This document shows, piece after piece, positions 23,069 to 31,312 of a DNA stretch of 31,800 nucleotides. Numbering within the stretch: the first letter of the stretch is position 1; every line of letters begins with the position of its first letter. The notes below the pieces were generated by a model. The model was not told the origin of the DNA, did not search any database, and worked only from the letters and a program-made list of their open reading frames with translations. The stretch is from assembly GCA_023431045.1 (NCBI GenBank), contig JAEYXZ010000112.1:1-31800 (forward strand). The letters are read 5' to 3'. The stretch comes from Bacillota bacterium (GTDB taxonomy: Bacteria; Bacillota_I; Bacilli_A; Acholeplasmatales; Acholeplasmataceae). The position numbers were made by a program, and so were the translations under genes.

Positions 23069-23383
23069 TTATTTGGACGCGATTAATTCGAATGCTTCTC
23101 TAGTAACTTCAATAATTTCAGCGGGTTTTTGATGATGGGCATGATTTGGATCTTTGTGCATTGCGATATGCTCAGGGGAACCTTCCCAAATATAAAACGT
23201 CTTCTTATCTTGCCAGTAAATCGTTTGTCGGTAAAGGTCAAATTCTGGATTTTTAGTTTCAACTAATAATTCAGATTTAATGAATCCTGGTGACTTCTGA
23301 ACCGGACCTGGCGTTAGAAAACGTTCAATCATTTTATCACGAAAGCCCTTTTGGACTTTCACATTACGTACAATAATATACAT
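23069..23383 (-). CDS. IsdG-family heme-degrading monooxygenase
   Basis: 104 residues, ferredoxin-like antibiotic-biosynthesis-monooxygenase fold. IsdG/IsdI enzymes open heme and free iron using an Asn-Trp-His triad at about 7/66-67/76-77. This protein has Asn7 (IIVRNVKV), Trp66 (FYIWEG) and His76 (AMHKD) at those spacings, plus GFRDKMIERF and SPGFIKSELL typical of the family. It is the first gene of the iron operon and is followed by the siderophore permease after 4 nt, which supports an iron-release role. AAGGA lies 8 nt upstream. Electron donor and heme source are not visible. Confidence 0.88.
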   Translation of the reverse strand: MYIIVRNVKVQKGFRDKMIERFLTPGPVQKSPGFIKSELLVETKNPEFDLYRQTIYWQDKKTFYIWEGSPEHIAMHKDPNHAHHQKPAEIIEVTREAFELIASK

Positions 23384-23421
23384 ATTAAATTATCCTTTCG
23401 TTCTACAAATTTTCACATTTT

Positions 23422-23454
23422 ATTATACACAAATCTTATATAAATGTGTATAAA
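23422..23454. promoter_or_regulatory. Symmetric divergent promoter/operator between the iron operon and osmC
   Basis: Perfect 9-bp arms TTATACACA (23423-23431) and TGTGTATAA (23445-23453) flank a 13-bp AT-rich centre. On the minus strand this yields -35 TACACA (445-450) and -10 TATAAT (422-427); on the plus strand -35 TACACA (426-431) and -10 TATAAA (449-454), both with 17-bp spacers (numbers are 23,000 plus). The two promoters therefore occupy the same DNA. A dimeric regulator site is likely; it does not match the Fur or PerR box well. Confidence 0.6.
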
Positions 23455-23514
23455 AACGTCAAAAAATAGGTAAATATTGGGTCTATGTTAAAATGAACAT
23501 AAGAGGTGATTATA

Positions 23515-23928
23515 ATGGAATTAAAATATGAAACAACAGTACATAACAATTGGGGTAAACTAAAAGCTGCTGGTGCTGAAACTGGATTTGAAGTTAAAGT
23601 GGGTTCTGTTAGTAAGGCCGACTTCGAAACAACCAATCCAGAACAATTAATCGGTATGTCATGGGCAACCTGTTTAAATGCAACCATTCGTAGTATCTTA
23701 AAAGCAAAACAAATGGAAAATCATTCAATTGTAAATGTTCACGTTAAGTTATGGTTTGATGAGAAAACAAGATTCCAATTTACACTAGATGGTGAAGCAT
23801 CTATTGAAGGTTTAACTATTGAGGAAACAGAAAAGATTGTTGCAACCGCACATCGCTTCTGCCCAGTTTCTAAACTCATTGGTGATAAACCTGGAGTTAC
23901 ACTAAAATCGGTTCTTTATGCGAAGTAA
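23515..23928 (+). CDS. OsmC/Ohr family peroxiredoxin
   Basis: 137 residues from the ATG at 23515, with AGAGGTGA 5 nt upstream; an in-frame GTG three codons earlier overlaps that site and is rejected. The family reduces organic hydroperoxides with two cysteines. Cys53 (SWATCLNA) and Cys116 (HRFCPVSKL) occupy the conserved positions, with the GMSWATC and TAHRFCPVSK blocks intact. Closer to the OsmC/YhfA-type than to Ohr, judging from the GLTIEETEKIV region, but that is a light call. It is the only plus-strand gene in the window and diverges from the iron operon, fitting a shared iron/oxidative-stress response. Confidence 0.93.
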   Translation: MELKYETTVHNNWGKLKAAGAETGFEVKVGSVSKADFETTNPEQLIGMSWATCLNATIRSILKAKQMENHSIVNVHVKLWFDEKTRFQFTLDGEASIEGLTIEETEKIVATAHRFCPVSKLIGDKPGVTLKSVLYAK

Positions 23929-23957
23929 AAGGGTTATTTCTAACCCTTTTATTTTTC
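23926..23957. terminator. Bidirectional terminator between osmC and the glycerophosphodiesterase gene
   Basis: TAAAAGGGTTA (23926-23936) and TAACCCTTTTA (23941-23951) form an 11-bp stem with a 4-nt loop, followed by TTTTTC on the plus strand. The osmC stop codon lies in its left arm. It serves convergent transcripts from both sides. Confidence 0.85.
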
Positions 23958-23973
23958 ATTTTATATACTTTGA

Positions 23974-25068
23974 TTAGTTACCTTTTAAATCATTAATAAC
24001 TTCAATTAAAATATCAGGACGGTCAGTGATAATTCCATCAGCACCGTTTGCAATCAGCAATCTCATCGTTTCTTCATCGTTAATTGTCCAGTAGAGAACG
24101 GCCATATTTTTACGATGTGCATCATTGATGATTTGCGTATGCATGAGGTTAGCACGATAGACACCCTCATCATCTTTTAGTGCGATTGAGTCTCTGAAGA
24201 ATCCTGGAAGTATATCTAGAATACCTGCTGTTCCACCAGTAATTGACATCGAACCCGGATCCGGTAAAATTAATACTTCAGATTTAACACTCCAGAAGAA
24301 ATCAATATGGAATGCTGAGAAGATTGCGAATTGCGTGACTTCACTTGTTCCAGCGTTAATTTTAGCTTCAGGCATATTTTCTTTGAAGTATCCTGTGACA
24401 TCATCAGAGAATGATGCTAAGACGACATTTTCAACGAGATCATATTCTTCAACTAAATCAATCAGTGTTTGAGCAGCAAGTTCAAAATCGTGTAAGTCTT
24501 CATCATAACCTTCTGAGGTTGGTGAATCTTTGATTTCAAGAATATATAAAACGGAATCTCCTACAGTATTAAAGATATCTTCTATTTTTGCAGGAATCAT
24601 CTTTTCCATAATCGCTGGATCGTTTTCATTTTCGAATGGTTTAGTATTATCGATATCAACAAATTGACGTGCAAGATAGTAACCATCATCTTCATATTCT
24701 TGGATGATTTCATCATATGTATATGATCTAATAAAATCACCATTGAAATCAGATGCGGGTGACATTTCAAGATCTAAATCATGATGTGAAATGAGAACAT
24801 TATCGGCAGTTAGCGCTAAGTCAATCTCTAGTACATCTGCTTCAAACTCATCAACAAGCATTTCATAAGCATATACTGTGTTTTCAGGTGCTAAATCTTT
24901 AGCACCTCCATGAGGAATGATGAGTGGATACTCACCAGTTTTACGCCAAACATTCGTTCCAGGAACGGATGAATAAGTCCAAGGGCTATAGTTAAGTAGT
25001 GTAATTACTAATACGATTGAGAAAACCGTAATTAAGAACCATTTGACAATACGAAGTAATATTTTCAT
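23974..25068 (-). CDS. Membrane-anchored glycerophosphodiester phosphodiesterase family protein
   Basis: 364 residues. An N-terminal transmembrane anchor (about 7-26) places a GDPD barrel outside the cell. Active-site elements are His53 in PHGGAKDLAPENT (the usual HRG is HGG), Glu62 of PENT, Glu81/Asp83 in EIDLALTADN and His95/His96 in ISHHD. ILEIK, VLASFSDD and ADGIITDRP complete the barrel. It should release glycerol-3-phosphate from deacylated phospholipids or hydrolyse lysolipids; in a mollicute this is a route to host- or self-derived glycerol phosphate. An insertion at about 115-165, acidic and Asp/Glu rich, is unusual. It starts directly after the folD stop, with AAGGAAA 10 nt upstream. 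Confidence 0.9.
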   Translation of the reverse strand: MKILLRIVKWFLITVFSIVLVITLLNYSPWTYSSVPGTNVWRKTGEYPLIIPHGGAKDLAPENTVYAYEMLVDEFEADVLEIDLALTADNVLISHHDLDLEMSPASDFNGDFIRSYTYDEIIQEYEDDGYYLARQFVDIDNTKPFENENDPAIMEKMIPAKIEDIFNTVGDSVLYILEIKDSPTSEGYDEDLHDFELAAQTLIDLVEEYDLVENVVLASFSDDVTGYFKENMPEAKINAGTSEVTQFAIFSAFHIDFFWSVKSEVLILPDPGSMSITGGTAGILDILPGFFRDSIALKDDEGVYRANLMHTQIINDAHRKNMAVLYWTINDEETMRLLIANGADGIITDRPDILIEVINDLKGN

Positions 25069-25905
25069 TTATTTATTTTCCTTTTGTTTTAAGTATAGCG
25101 TATATAAGTTATGAGCTAGGGCACAAATTGTCATTGGTCCTACCCCTTTTGGAACCGGTGTAATGTATGAACTGATTGGTTCTACATTTTCAAAATCAAC
25201 ATCACCAATAAGTTTTCCATCAACTCGGTTAATTCCCACATCAATAACGACAGCATCTTTTTTAACCATATCTTTAGTAATGAACTTTGGCTTTCCAATC
25301 GCACATACTAAAATATCAGCTTGTCTCGTAAAGGATGGTAAATCCTTGGTTCTACTGTGTGTTACCGTGACGGTTGCATTTTGATCTAAGAATAGTTTTG
25401 CAACCGGTGTGCCAACAATTTGACTACGTCCGACAACAACGACATGTTTTCCTTCAATGGGGATTTGATAGGCATCTAGTAACATCATAATTCCAAGTGG
25501 TGTTGCTGGTCTTATCCCTGGTTTCTTTTGGAAGAGTAGTCCTTGATTCATGGTGTGAAAACCATCAACATCTTTCCTATAATCGATGAGTTCAATTAAT
25601 TGATCGCCATTCATATGTCGTGGGACTGGTAATTGAAGCAAAATTCCATGAACATCTTTATTCTGATTGAAAGATTTAATTAATGATACAACTTCTTTCT
25701 CATTTGTATTTTCGTCCAAATGATTAATGTTAACAATCATCCCTAAGCTTTCAGCAGTTTTCAACTTTCCCTTTACATAGGATTGACTCGCTGGATCATT
25801 TCCAACTAAGATGATTTCTAGTCTTGGTTTTTCATTGAGTAAGTCTATCTTACTTTTAAGGATTGCATTTAATTTTTCAGCAGTTCCTTTTCCATCTAAG
25901 ATCAT
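25069..25905 (-). CDS. folD: Bifunctional methylene-THF dehydrogenase / methenyl-THF cyclohydrolase FolD
   Basis: 278 residues, normal length. SQSYVKGKLKTAESLGM carries the catalytic Lys in the Y..K motif; ILLQLPVPRHM and KDVDGFH bind folate; VVVGRSQIVGTP is the nucleotide-binding loop; PVPKGVGPMT closes the domain. It interconverts 5,10-methylene-, methenyl- and formyl-THF. Its ATG overlaps (ATGA) the stop of the fhs reading frame that continues beyond an in-frame UGA. That placement argues fhs was translated to this point until recently or still is. Confidence 0.97.
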   Translation of the reverse strand: MILDGKGTAEKLNAILKSKIDLLNEKPRLEIILVGNDPASQSYVKGKLKTAESLGMIVNINHLDENTNEKEVVSLIKSFNQNKDVHGILLQLPVPRHMNGDQLIELIDYRKDVDGFHTMNQGLLFQKKPGIRPATPLGIMMLLDAYQIPIEGKHVVVVGRSQIVGTPVAKLFLDQNATVTVTHSRTKDLPSFTRQADILVCAIGKPKFITKDMVKKDAVVIDVGINRVDGKLIGDVDFENVEPISSYITPVPKGVGPMTICALAHNLYTLYLKQKENK

Positions 25906-26072
25906 TCGATCAACTCCCCTTCATCAGACATTCTAAAGTCGAGTGCTCTAGGATGTTCATTAAGACCAGGCATAATATTTATGCCTTTAGTTAGACAAAC
26001 AATTAAACGTGCACCGTAACTCACACGAACATCTGAAATCTCTAAGATGAAGTCACGTGGACGACCCTTTCA
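25902..26072 (-). pseudogene. fhs: C-terminal part of fhs beyond an in-frame UGA codon
   Basis: The UGA at 26070-26072 is followed in the same frame by 55 sense codons and a TGA at 25902-25904. The first residues, KGRPRDFILEISDVRV, align with LGRPRNFTITVREVRL of Moorella formate-THF ligase. IMPGLNEHP then matches the IMTMPGLP block and an acidic ending follows. No frameshift is needed. The segment is therefore the missing C-terminus of the ligase, either cut off by a nonsense mutation or read by suppression. Some near-invariant positions (GFIVPITG) have changed to RLIVCLTK. Confidence 0.85.
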
Positions 26073-27488
26073 GCTTGGATTACCACTTAATGAGAGTGGT
26101 GTTTTAGCCATGCAAATTGGAAAAGCTAAGTCTTTAAATTGTGCAAGTTTTCTTTTAGCACGTGGTGAGAGTTGAACCTCACTTGCACCATAGATTGTTT
26201 TAGCAATTGTCTCAATCTTCGATAAATGATTATCGGTGTACTGATAGAGTGGTTTAAAGTGTGATCCTTTTTCAGCTTCATTAACAACTAAAACTGCTAA
26301 ATCTTTAGTGCCTTCTCCACCTTTTGTGAAACCTTCAGATAAAGCATATTTTATGTTATGTTGTTTGGTCCATTCATCAAAAAATTCCAATTCTTCAGGT
26401 GAATCATTTTCAAACTTATTCAGTGCAACAACTGAGTTCATTCCAATATAATTTATGTTTTCTAAATGTTTTTCTAGATTCTCCAAACCCTTGGAAAGGG
26501 CTTCAACATTCGTTTTTAGAATATCTTCATCAGTTAAACCACCGTGAAGTTTAAGTGCTCTTAATGTGGCAACAACAACGACCAATGACACTTTTGTTGA
26601 TAATAATGGCTGCTTGATATGTAAGAATTTTTCCATTCCTAAATCAGCAGCAAACCCTGCTTCTGTTACAACATAATCAGCAAGCTTTAAAGCAGTTTGA
26701 GTTGCGATGACGGAGTTACATCCGTGTGCGATATTTGCAAATGGACCAGCGTGAACAAAGGCTGGAACCATCTCTTTTGCAAAAACAATATTTGGCTTAA
26801 TAGCATCCTTCAATAGTAATGCAAGCGCGTCTGCACCACCTAAATCTTTGACAAAGATATTTTGGTCTTCATCGTTAATGCCAATTAAAATATCATTTAA
26901 TCTAGTTTTTAAATCTTTAAAATTAGTTGATAAAGCAAGGATTGCCATAATCTCAGATGCAGCAGTAATAATAAAACCATCTTCTCTTGTTTCAGTTTTG
27001 ATCTTTCTTAAACTACGATCATTAACATCAAGAGCTCTTGGCCAGTAAACATCTTTAATCTTTAGTTGATTACCAAAGTATATATGATTATCAATTAACG
27101 CAGATAAAAGGTTATGTGCTGAAGTAATCGCGTGAAGATCACCTGTGAAATGAAGATTAATATCCATTCCTGGTTCAAGTGAGGATACGCCACCACCAAT
27201 TGCTCCACCTTTCATGCCAAAGACCGGACCAAGTGAAGGTTCTCTTAATGCAAGCATGACATTCTTACCAATCTTTTTTAATCCTTGAGCAAGACCAATA
27301 CTCACTGTAGTTTTACCTTCACCCGCAGTGGTGGGTGTAATTGCAGTAACTAATATAAGTTTTCCATCGACTTCAGATTGTAGTCTTTCTTTAACTGATA
27401 AGCTAATTTTAAATTTATCTTTACCGTAACTTTCGATTTCGTTCTCTTTAATGCCGAGGACTTCTTTTAAATACGTGTATTTATCCAT
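26070..27488 (-). CDS. fhs: Formate--tetrahydrofolate ligase, interrupted by an in-frame UGA near the C-terminus
   Basis: 472 residues to the UGA, 528 codons' worth if it is read through; the family is about 555. The start ATG at 27488 (MDKYTYLKEVLG) has GAGAGG six nt upstream, better than an earlier in-frame start. It makes 10-formyl-THF from formate, THF and ATP. Intact blocks include ITPTTAGEGKTTVSIGL (ATP loop), REPSLGPVFGMKGGAIGGG, INLHFTGD, GPFANIAHGCNS, VTEAGFAADLGMEKF and ALSEGFTKGGEGT. It ends at AKTPLSLSGNPS before UGA. Loss of the last ~55 residues would probably impair the enzyme. folD overlaps the end of the continued frame. Confidence 0.9.
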   Translation of the reverse strand: MDKYTYLKEVLGIKENEIESYGKDKFKISLSVKERLQSEVDGKLILVTAITPTTAGEGKTTVSIGLAQGLKKIGKNVMLALREPSLGPVFGMKGGAIGGGVSSLEPGMDINLHFTGDLHAITSAHNLLSALIDNHIYFGNQLKIKDVYWPRALDVNDRSLRKIKTETREDGFIITAASEIMAILALSTNFKDLKTRLNDILIGINDEDQNIFVKDLGGADALALLLKDAIKPNIVFAKEMVPAFVHAGPFANIAHGCNSVIATQTALKLADYVVTEAGFAADLGMEKFLHIKQPLLSTKVSLVVVVATLRALKLHGGLTDEDILKTNVEALSKGLENLEKHLENINYIGMNSVVALNKFENDSPEELEFFDEWTKQHNIKYALSEGFTKGGEGTKDLAVLVVNEAEKGSHFKPLYQYTDNHLSKIETIAKTIYGASEVQLSPRAKRKLAQFKDLAFPICMAKTPLSLSGNPS

Positions 27489-27579
27489 GCTTACCTCTCT
27501 AGGATATGAATGTATGTCTTTATAAACCACTTATATTATACATATAAATGCTACAACATTCCTAATAAGTTGATTAAGA

Positions 27580-27616
27580 CAAAAATAGAGTTGTCATAAG
27601 TTCTACAACTCTATTT
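27580..27616 (-). terminator. Strong terminator after the mannanase gene
   Basis: Minus-strand AAATAGAGTTGT (27605-27616) and ACAACTCTATTT (27583-27594) form a 12-bp perfect stem with a 10-nt loop, then TTG. It lies 4 nt past the mannanase stop and isolates the mannan genes from fhs. A TATAAT at 27535-27540 region downstream of it is a plausible -10 for fhs, without a clear -35. Confidence 0.85.
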
Positions 27617-27620
27617 GGAT

Positions 27621-29987
27621 TCATTGTGTCTTTAGTTTTGTTTTTCTTACTTTCTTTATAACAACGAAAGTTGTTACGCCACCAATTGCTAGAACACCAA
27701 CAACCGATGATACAACAATAATCATTAATTGAAGTTGTCTTGCTGCATCTTCACTTTCTTCCCGTTCTAAACGCCAATCGATATAATCATCTTCATCGAG
27801 TGCATCACTTGATAAAATTCTTCCATAAAAAGTTAAATTATCAATATATATATCCCCTTGATATAAAAGATGGTTTGTTACAATTCCAAGTACTAGTTTA
27901 GACTGATTAGAGTTTGAATTATAGTTGATGTATACATGCTGTTTGACATATGTTTTTCCACCAATCGTAATCTCATCTAAATCAAAGTACTTAACATTGT
28001 TTTCATTTAAACCAATTTTCGCCCACCCCGGATCTAGTGCAGCATAATGTCTAAATCCTGGAGCAGTATCATAGGCTTCATCGGTAGGTTTTAATACACC
28101 TTCAATGAGGTTATCTTTTTCAAAATAAACATCATAACTTAATGCATAATGATCTAAGATAACAGCCTTCGGAAGATTTGTTACCTCAAGTTTAATTTCT
28201 GACCAGAAATGATCTTTATCGTAATTTGCTTCTAACTTGATTGCTCCACCATTGAAATCACTCCATGAAAGATCGAAGAATGTTGCATTGTATGGTGCAC
28301 CATAATGTCCTAAGAAAACATCATTAACGCCGTTTTGACTACTAAATGTGTATTCATTATCACTAAAGTAATCAAACTTAAGTAGTCTTCTTACTTCTAA
28401 TGATTCAGATTCAATAACGCCGTCATTGGTGTATGCTTTAAAATCAATAAAGACATTACTTCCTCGATAAATGTGTCTTAGATTAAATAGATGTGTATAA
28501 GTGTCCTTAGTTGAAACGTGATCTAGGGTAACATAATAATCTCCATCAATAAACATTTCAACTTTATTGACTTTCTTTTCAGTTCTTACTTTGACTTCAA
28601 TTGGATAGTATTGGCCATCAAATAAACTGCCGTCTATCTCTTTAAATTGGGTTGTTGTATATGGTGATAGTACATAAATCTTATCAGAAAAATTGACCAT
28701 ATTCCCAATAAATAATTGTGCATACTGTTTTAATACATCAAGTTCTGGATATTTGCCTGGAATTTCAGCTAGTCTAAATCCATCATAGTCAGGATAATAA
28801 CCACCATCGGTTGCATTCTCGCTTGTATCAGTACTCGCATACATCCAAAACATTGCTCCAGCTCCACCGTTTTGATAAACCGCATTGAGCCAATCATCAT
28901 AAATTAATTCACGATTTCGACCTAAACTTGCACTAATTCCGAATTCTTCAAGAATAACTGGCTTACCAATCTCTTTTCCAACATTAATGTGGTCAATAAT
29001 GAATTTTCGACCCCACTCCATATGACTGTGATTAATCCCCCATGATTCAGGATATAAATGGTATGTGCCAAAATCAATATGATCTAGTTCTAAAATGGCT
29101 TCAAAATCAACACCTTCAGCACCTGAATAGATATGCTGAGCTTGTCTTTCGTAATCCCAATCCTCGCGGTTATTAAAACTACCTTCATCACCTAGTGCAA
29201 TCATATGATTATTATCAAGTGTTTCTTTAATGTAGGTACTCATTTCATCTGCCCACACGGTTACATCATTTATATTCCCACCATCAAGTATTGGATTTCT
29301 GGGTTCATTCATTAATTCCCAAGCAAAGATTGTTGGATCGTCACTATAATCTCTTCCATTAAAAGAATTGGTTCTTGAAATCAAATGTGAGATGTAGGTT
29401 TTATAATACGTCTTTATTTCTTCATTGGTATAAAAATCTTTTTTATGTGCATAGTTTGGATTGTTTGATGTATATCCGTATTTTTGGTTATACCATCCAA
29501 CATATTCGCTTATACCACCGAAATCATCCCAATAATTGGTTAATACTATGATGACTCTAATGCCTCTTTTCGCTGCTTCACTTACAGCATAATCCATTCT
29601 AGTCCATGCACTAACAAATTCGTTATTTGCCCAAGCGGGTTCTTCAAACACACCTTGACTTGGTTGCATCCAAGCTTTGTTTTCAACAACAGACGAACTA
29701 TCTCCATCAAGGAATCCCCACATTCGAATCACACTAAACCCTGCTTCACTTGCATCATCTAAAACAGCATTGATCATTGTTTCATCTTTATAGTGTAGGT
29801 AGTAATTATTCGTTCCAACAAATCGAAATGGATCATTTCCAACATAAAAGGAACCATCGGTTGCAGTGACAAAAGGTGTATTTTTAGTAATTGCACCATA
29901 AGTTTCTTGAGGTGTGATAAAAAATATTACTAATGTGATGAATAAAATAAGTATTAAATTGATTGATATGGATGTCTTTTTGATCAT
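27621..29987 (-). CDS. Membrane-anchored GH5-type endo-beta-1,4-mannanase-like enzyme
   Basis: 788 residues. Signal peptide/N-terminal anchor (about 8-30). The GH5 barrel (about 38-430) resembles subfamily 7 mannanases: FRFVGTNNYYL, VIRMWGF, VIIVLTNYWDDFGG, acid/base Glu228 in AWELMNEPR, TYHLYPESWGI, nucleophile in VILEEFG (Glu347/348, probably 348), and MFWMYAS. Two beta-rich modules follow: an Ig-like region (about 450-525) and a carbohydrate-binding-like domain (about 540-735). A C-terminal transmembrane helix (about 752-776) with a basic tail holds it at the surface. It should cut beta-mannan outside the cell. Cellulase activity is an alternative. Overlaps the upstream lipoprotein gene by ATGA. 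Confidence 0.88.
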   Translation of the reverse strand: MIKKTSISINLILILFITLVIFFITPQETYGAITKNTPFVTATDGSFYVGNDPFRFVGTNNYYLHYKDETMINAVLDDASEAGFSVIRMWGFLDGDSSSVVENKAWMQPSQGVFEEPAWANNEFVSAWTRMDYAVSEAAKRGIRVIIVLTNYWDDFGGISEYVGWYNQKYGYTSNNPNYAHKKDFYTNEEIKTYYKTYISHLISRTNSFNGRDYSDDPTIFAWELMNEPRNPILDGGNINDVTVWADEMSTYIKETLDNNHMIALGDEGSFNNREDWDYERQAQHIYSGAEGVDFEAILELDHIDFGTYHLYPESWGINHSHMEWGRKFIIDHINVGKEIGKPVILEEFGISASLGRNRELIYDDWLNAVYQNGGAGAMFWMYASTDTSENATDGGYYPDYDGFRLAEIPGKYPELDVLKQYAQLFIGNMVNFSDKIYVLSPYTTTQFKEIDGSLFDGQYYPIEVKVRTEKKVNKVEMFIDGDYYVTLDHVSTKDTYTHLFNLRHIYRGSNVFIDFKAYTNDGVIESESLEVRRLLKFDYFSDNEYTFSSQNGVNDVFLGHYGAPYNATFFDLSWSDFNGGAIKLEANYDKDHFWSEIKLEVTNLPKAVILDHYALSYDVYFEKDNLIEGVLKPTDEAYDTAPGFRHYAALDPGWAKIGLNENNVKYFDLDEITIGGKTYVKQHVYINYNSNSNQSKLVLGIVTNHLLYQGDIYIDNLTFYGRILSSDALDEDDYIDWRLEREESEDAARQLQLMIIVVSSVVGVLAIGGVTTFVVIKKVRKTKLKTQ

Positions 29988-31312
29988 GAGTCTAAATCGA
30001 CAGGTTTAACGAGTTTGATGCTATGTAAAACTACAGTTGATGCATCGGTTCCTTGTCTTAAGTAACTTGGGGCAAAAGTGATCGCCGCAAACGCTTGGTA
30101 ACCATTTGGTCCAACCGGTAAAATCCACATTTGTTTAGTTCCATCGGTTGCTTCACTATATTCGAATAAATCACCAGAGTTCCAGTCATTTTGAGCCTTT
30201 ACAATTGCACCATCACTTACACTAACCTCAATCACAATTAAAGTGACTTCGCTAAGTGCTAATGGATTACCGCCTAAATCTTGACTTGGAATACGATAAG
30301 CCATATTAGCCCAATCGTTATAACCATTATTCGTAAATGTGACTGCCTTAGTTTCACTATCATATACCGCCGTTAAAAGGCCACCGGCAGCAATTCCTAG
30401 ATTATCAAATCCGTCATGCTCATTTGAGAAGTCGCTTAAATCAACCTCATAAATTGTATCAAAATTTTCTGGATCATATTCTAGTTTTATTGATGGTTCA
30501 GCATCTCCTTCAAACCAGATACCTGAAATTTTTGCAACACCAGCTTTACCACTTAAGGTCGGTCTTGGGGCAATAATAACTAGTTCTAAATTTTCACTTA
30601 ATAAATGTCTTTGTGTATCAGGAACATTGACTAATACTTCAGACCACATGGTTGTTGCAGCAATTTCTCGTTCAAAAACCAAAACACCAGCAACTGTAAA
30701 TAACTTAATATAGATGGATGAACCGCTACCTAAAACATTCATTCCGAGTTTTGTCTTACGGGAATAATTTTGGTTAGCAAGCTTGATATTATAGGATGTT
30801 TCCCAAGTCATATCTTTAGCGGCTGCTTCATTGTATTCAATCTCAAATAGTGGTGGTTTCGCTGTAATAACTGATGCCTCGCTTCCAAGATTAATACTGG
30901 TTGCAACATCTGCAGGAAGTACATAATCTCTAACTGGATAATTTGGAGCAGTTAAGTCAACAACATCTGGCGCACTGACGTTAATCGTTGCTGTTTTTTC
31001 TGCTTTGTTACCTGATAAATCAAAAGCGTAATAAGTAATTTGATATTCGCCTTCAACACTTAGGTTTACCAGACGAGCATCAATAATGATACTACTTGAT
31101 ACATTGCCATCTGTTTCATCAAATGCTGAAACACCGCTCATATAATTTGGCGTTGGTTGACCAATTTCATAATAAATGGTTTTAGTTCCATTAATTAATG
31201 GTGCAACTTCATCCGTTGGTGTTTCATCACCTGGTGGTGTATTGGTTGGTTGACATGCAACCATCAATAATGATAGAGCAACCATGACAATCATAAAGAT
31301 TTTATTTTTCAT
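29984..31312 (-). CDS. Surface lipoprotein with Ig-like (DUF5011) domain and carbohydrate-binding-like domains
   Basis: 442 residues. Signal peptide and lipobox LMVAC (Cys20). A Pro/Thr/Glu linker precedes an Ig-like domain with the DUF5011 pattern: APLINGTKTIYYEIGQPTP, VSAFDETDGNVSSSI, then GEYQITYYAFDLSGNKAEKTATI. Two beta-sandwich regions follow (about 145-265 and 275-435), with Trp, Asn and Gly placement like carbohydrate-binding modules, but I cannot assign a CBM family. No catalytic motif is seen. It overlaps both the GH130 gene (11 nt) and the mannanase gene (ATGA), so it most likely captures mannan or oligomannosides at the cell surface. It could alternatively be a transporter-associated binding protein. 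Confidence 0.8.
   Translation of the reverse strand: MKNKIFMIVMVALSLLMVACQPTNTPPGDETPTDEVAPLINGTKTIYYEIGQPTPNYMSGVSAFDETDGNVSSSIIIDARLVNLSVEGEYQITYYAFDLSGNKAEKTATINVSAPDVVDLTAPNYPVRDYVLPADVATSINLGSEASVITAKPPLFEIEYNEAAAKDMTWETSYNIKLANQNYSRKTKLGMNVLGSGSSIYIKLFTVAGVLVFEREIAATTMWSEVLVNVPDTQRHLLSENLELVIIAPRPTLSGKAGVAKISGIWFEGDAEPSIKLEYDPENFDTIYEVDLSDFSNEHDGFDNLGIAAGGLLTAVYDSETKAVTFTNNGYNDWANMAYRIPSQDLGGNPLALSEVTLIVIEVSVSDGAIVKAQNDWNSGDLFEYSEATDGTKQMWILPVGPNGYQAFAAITFAPSYLRQGTDASTVVLHSIKLVKPVDLDS

Noticed and set aside
23422..23454. Fur or PerR box
   Set aside because: The dyad is TTATACACA-N13-TGTGTATAA, which does not fit the 7-1-7 TGATAAT-type or TTATAAT-type consensus closely.
25902..27488. 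UGA read as Trp (genetic code 4) or as selenocysteine, explaining the fhs interruption
   Set aside because: UGA ends tdk, tadA, rnfD, both rnfG genes and a permease at sensible positions, several within ATGA overlaps. The aligned residue in Fhs is not Trp or Cys, and no selenocysteine element was seen.
27489..27580. Tetrahydrofolate riboswitch upstream of fhs
   Set aside because: The leader is under 100 nt, AT-rich, and has none of the conserved THF riboswitch stems.
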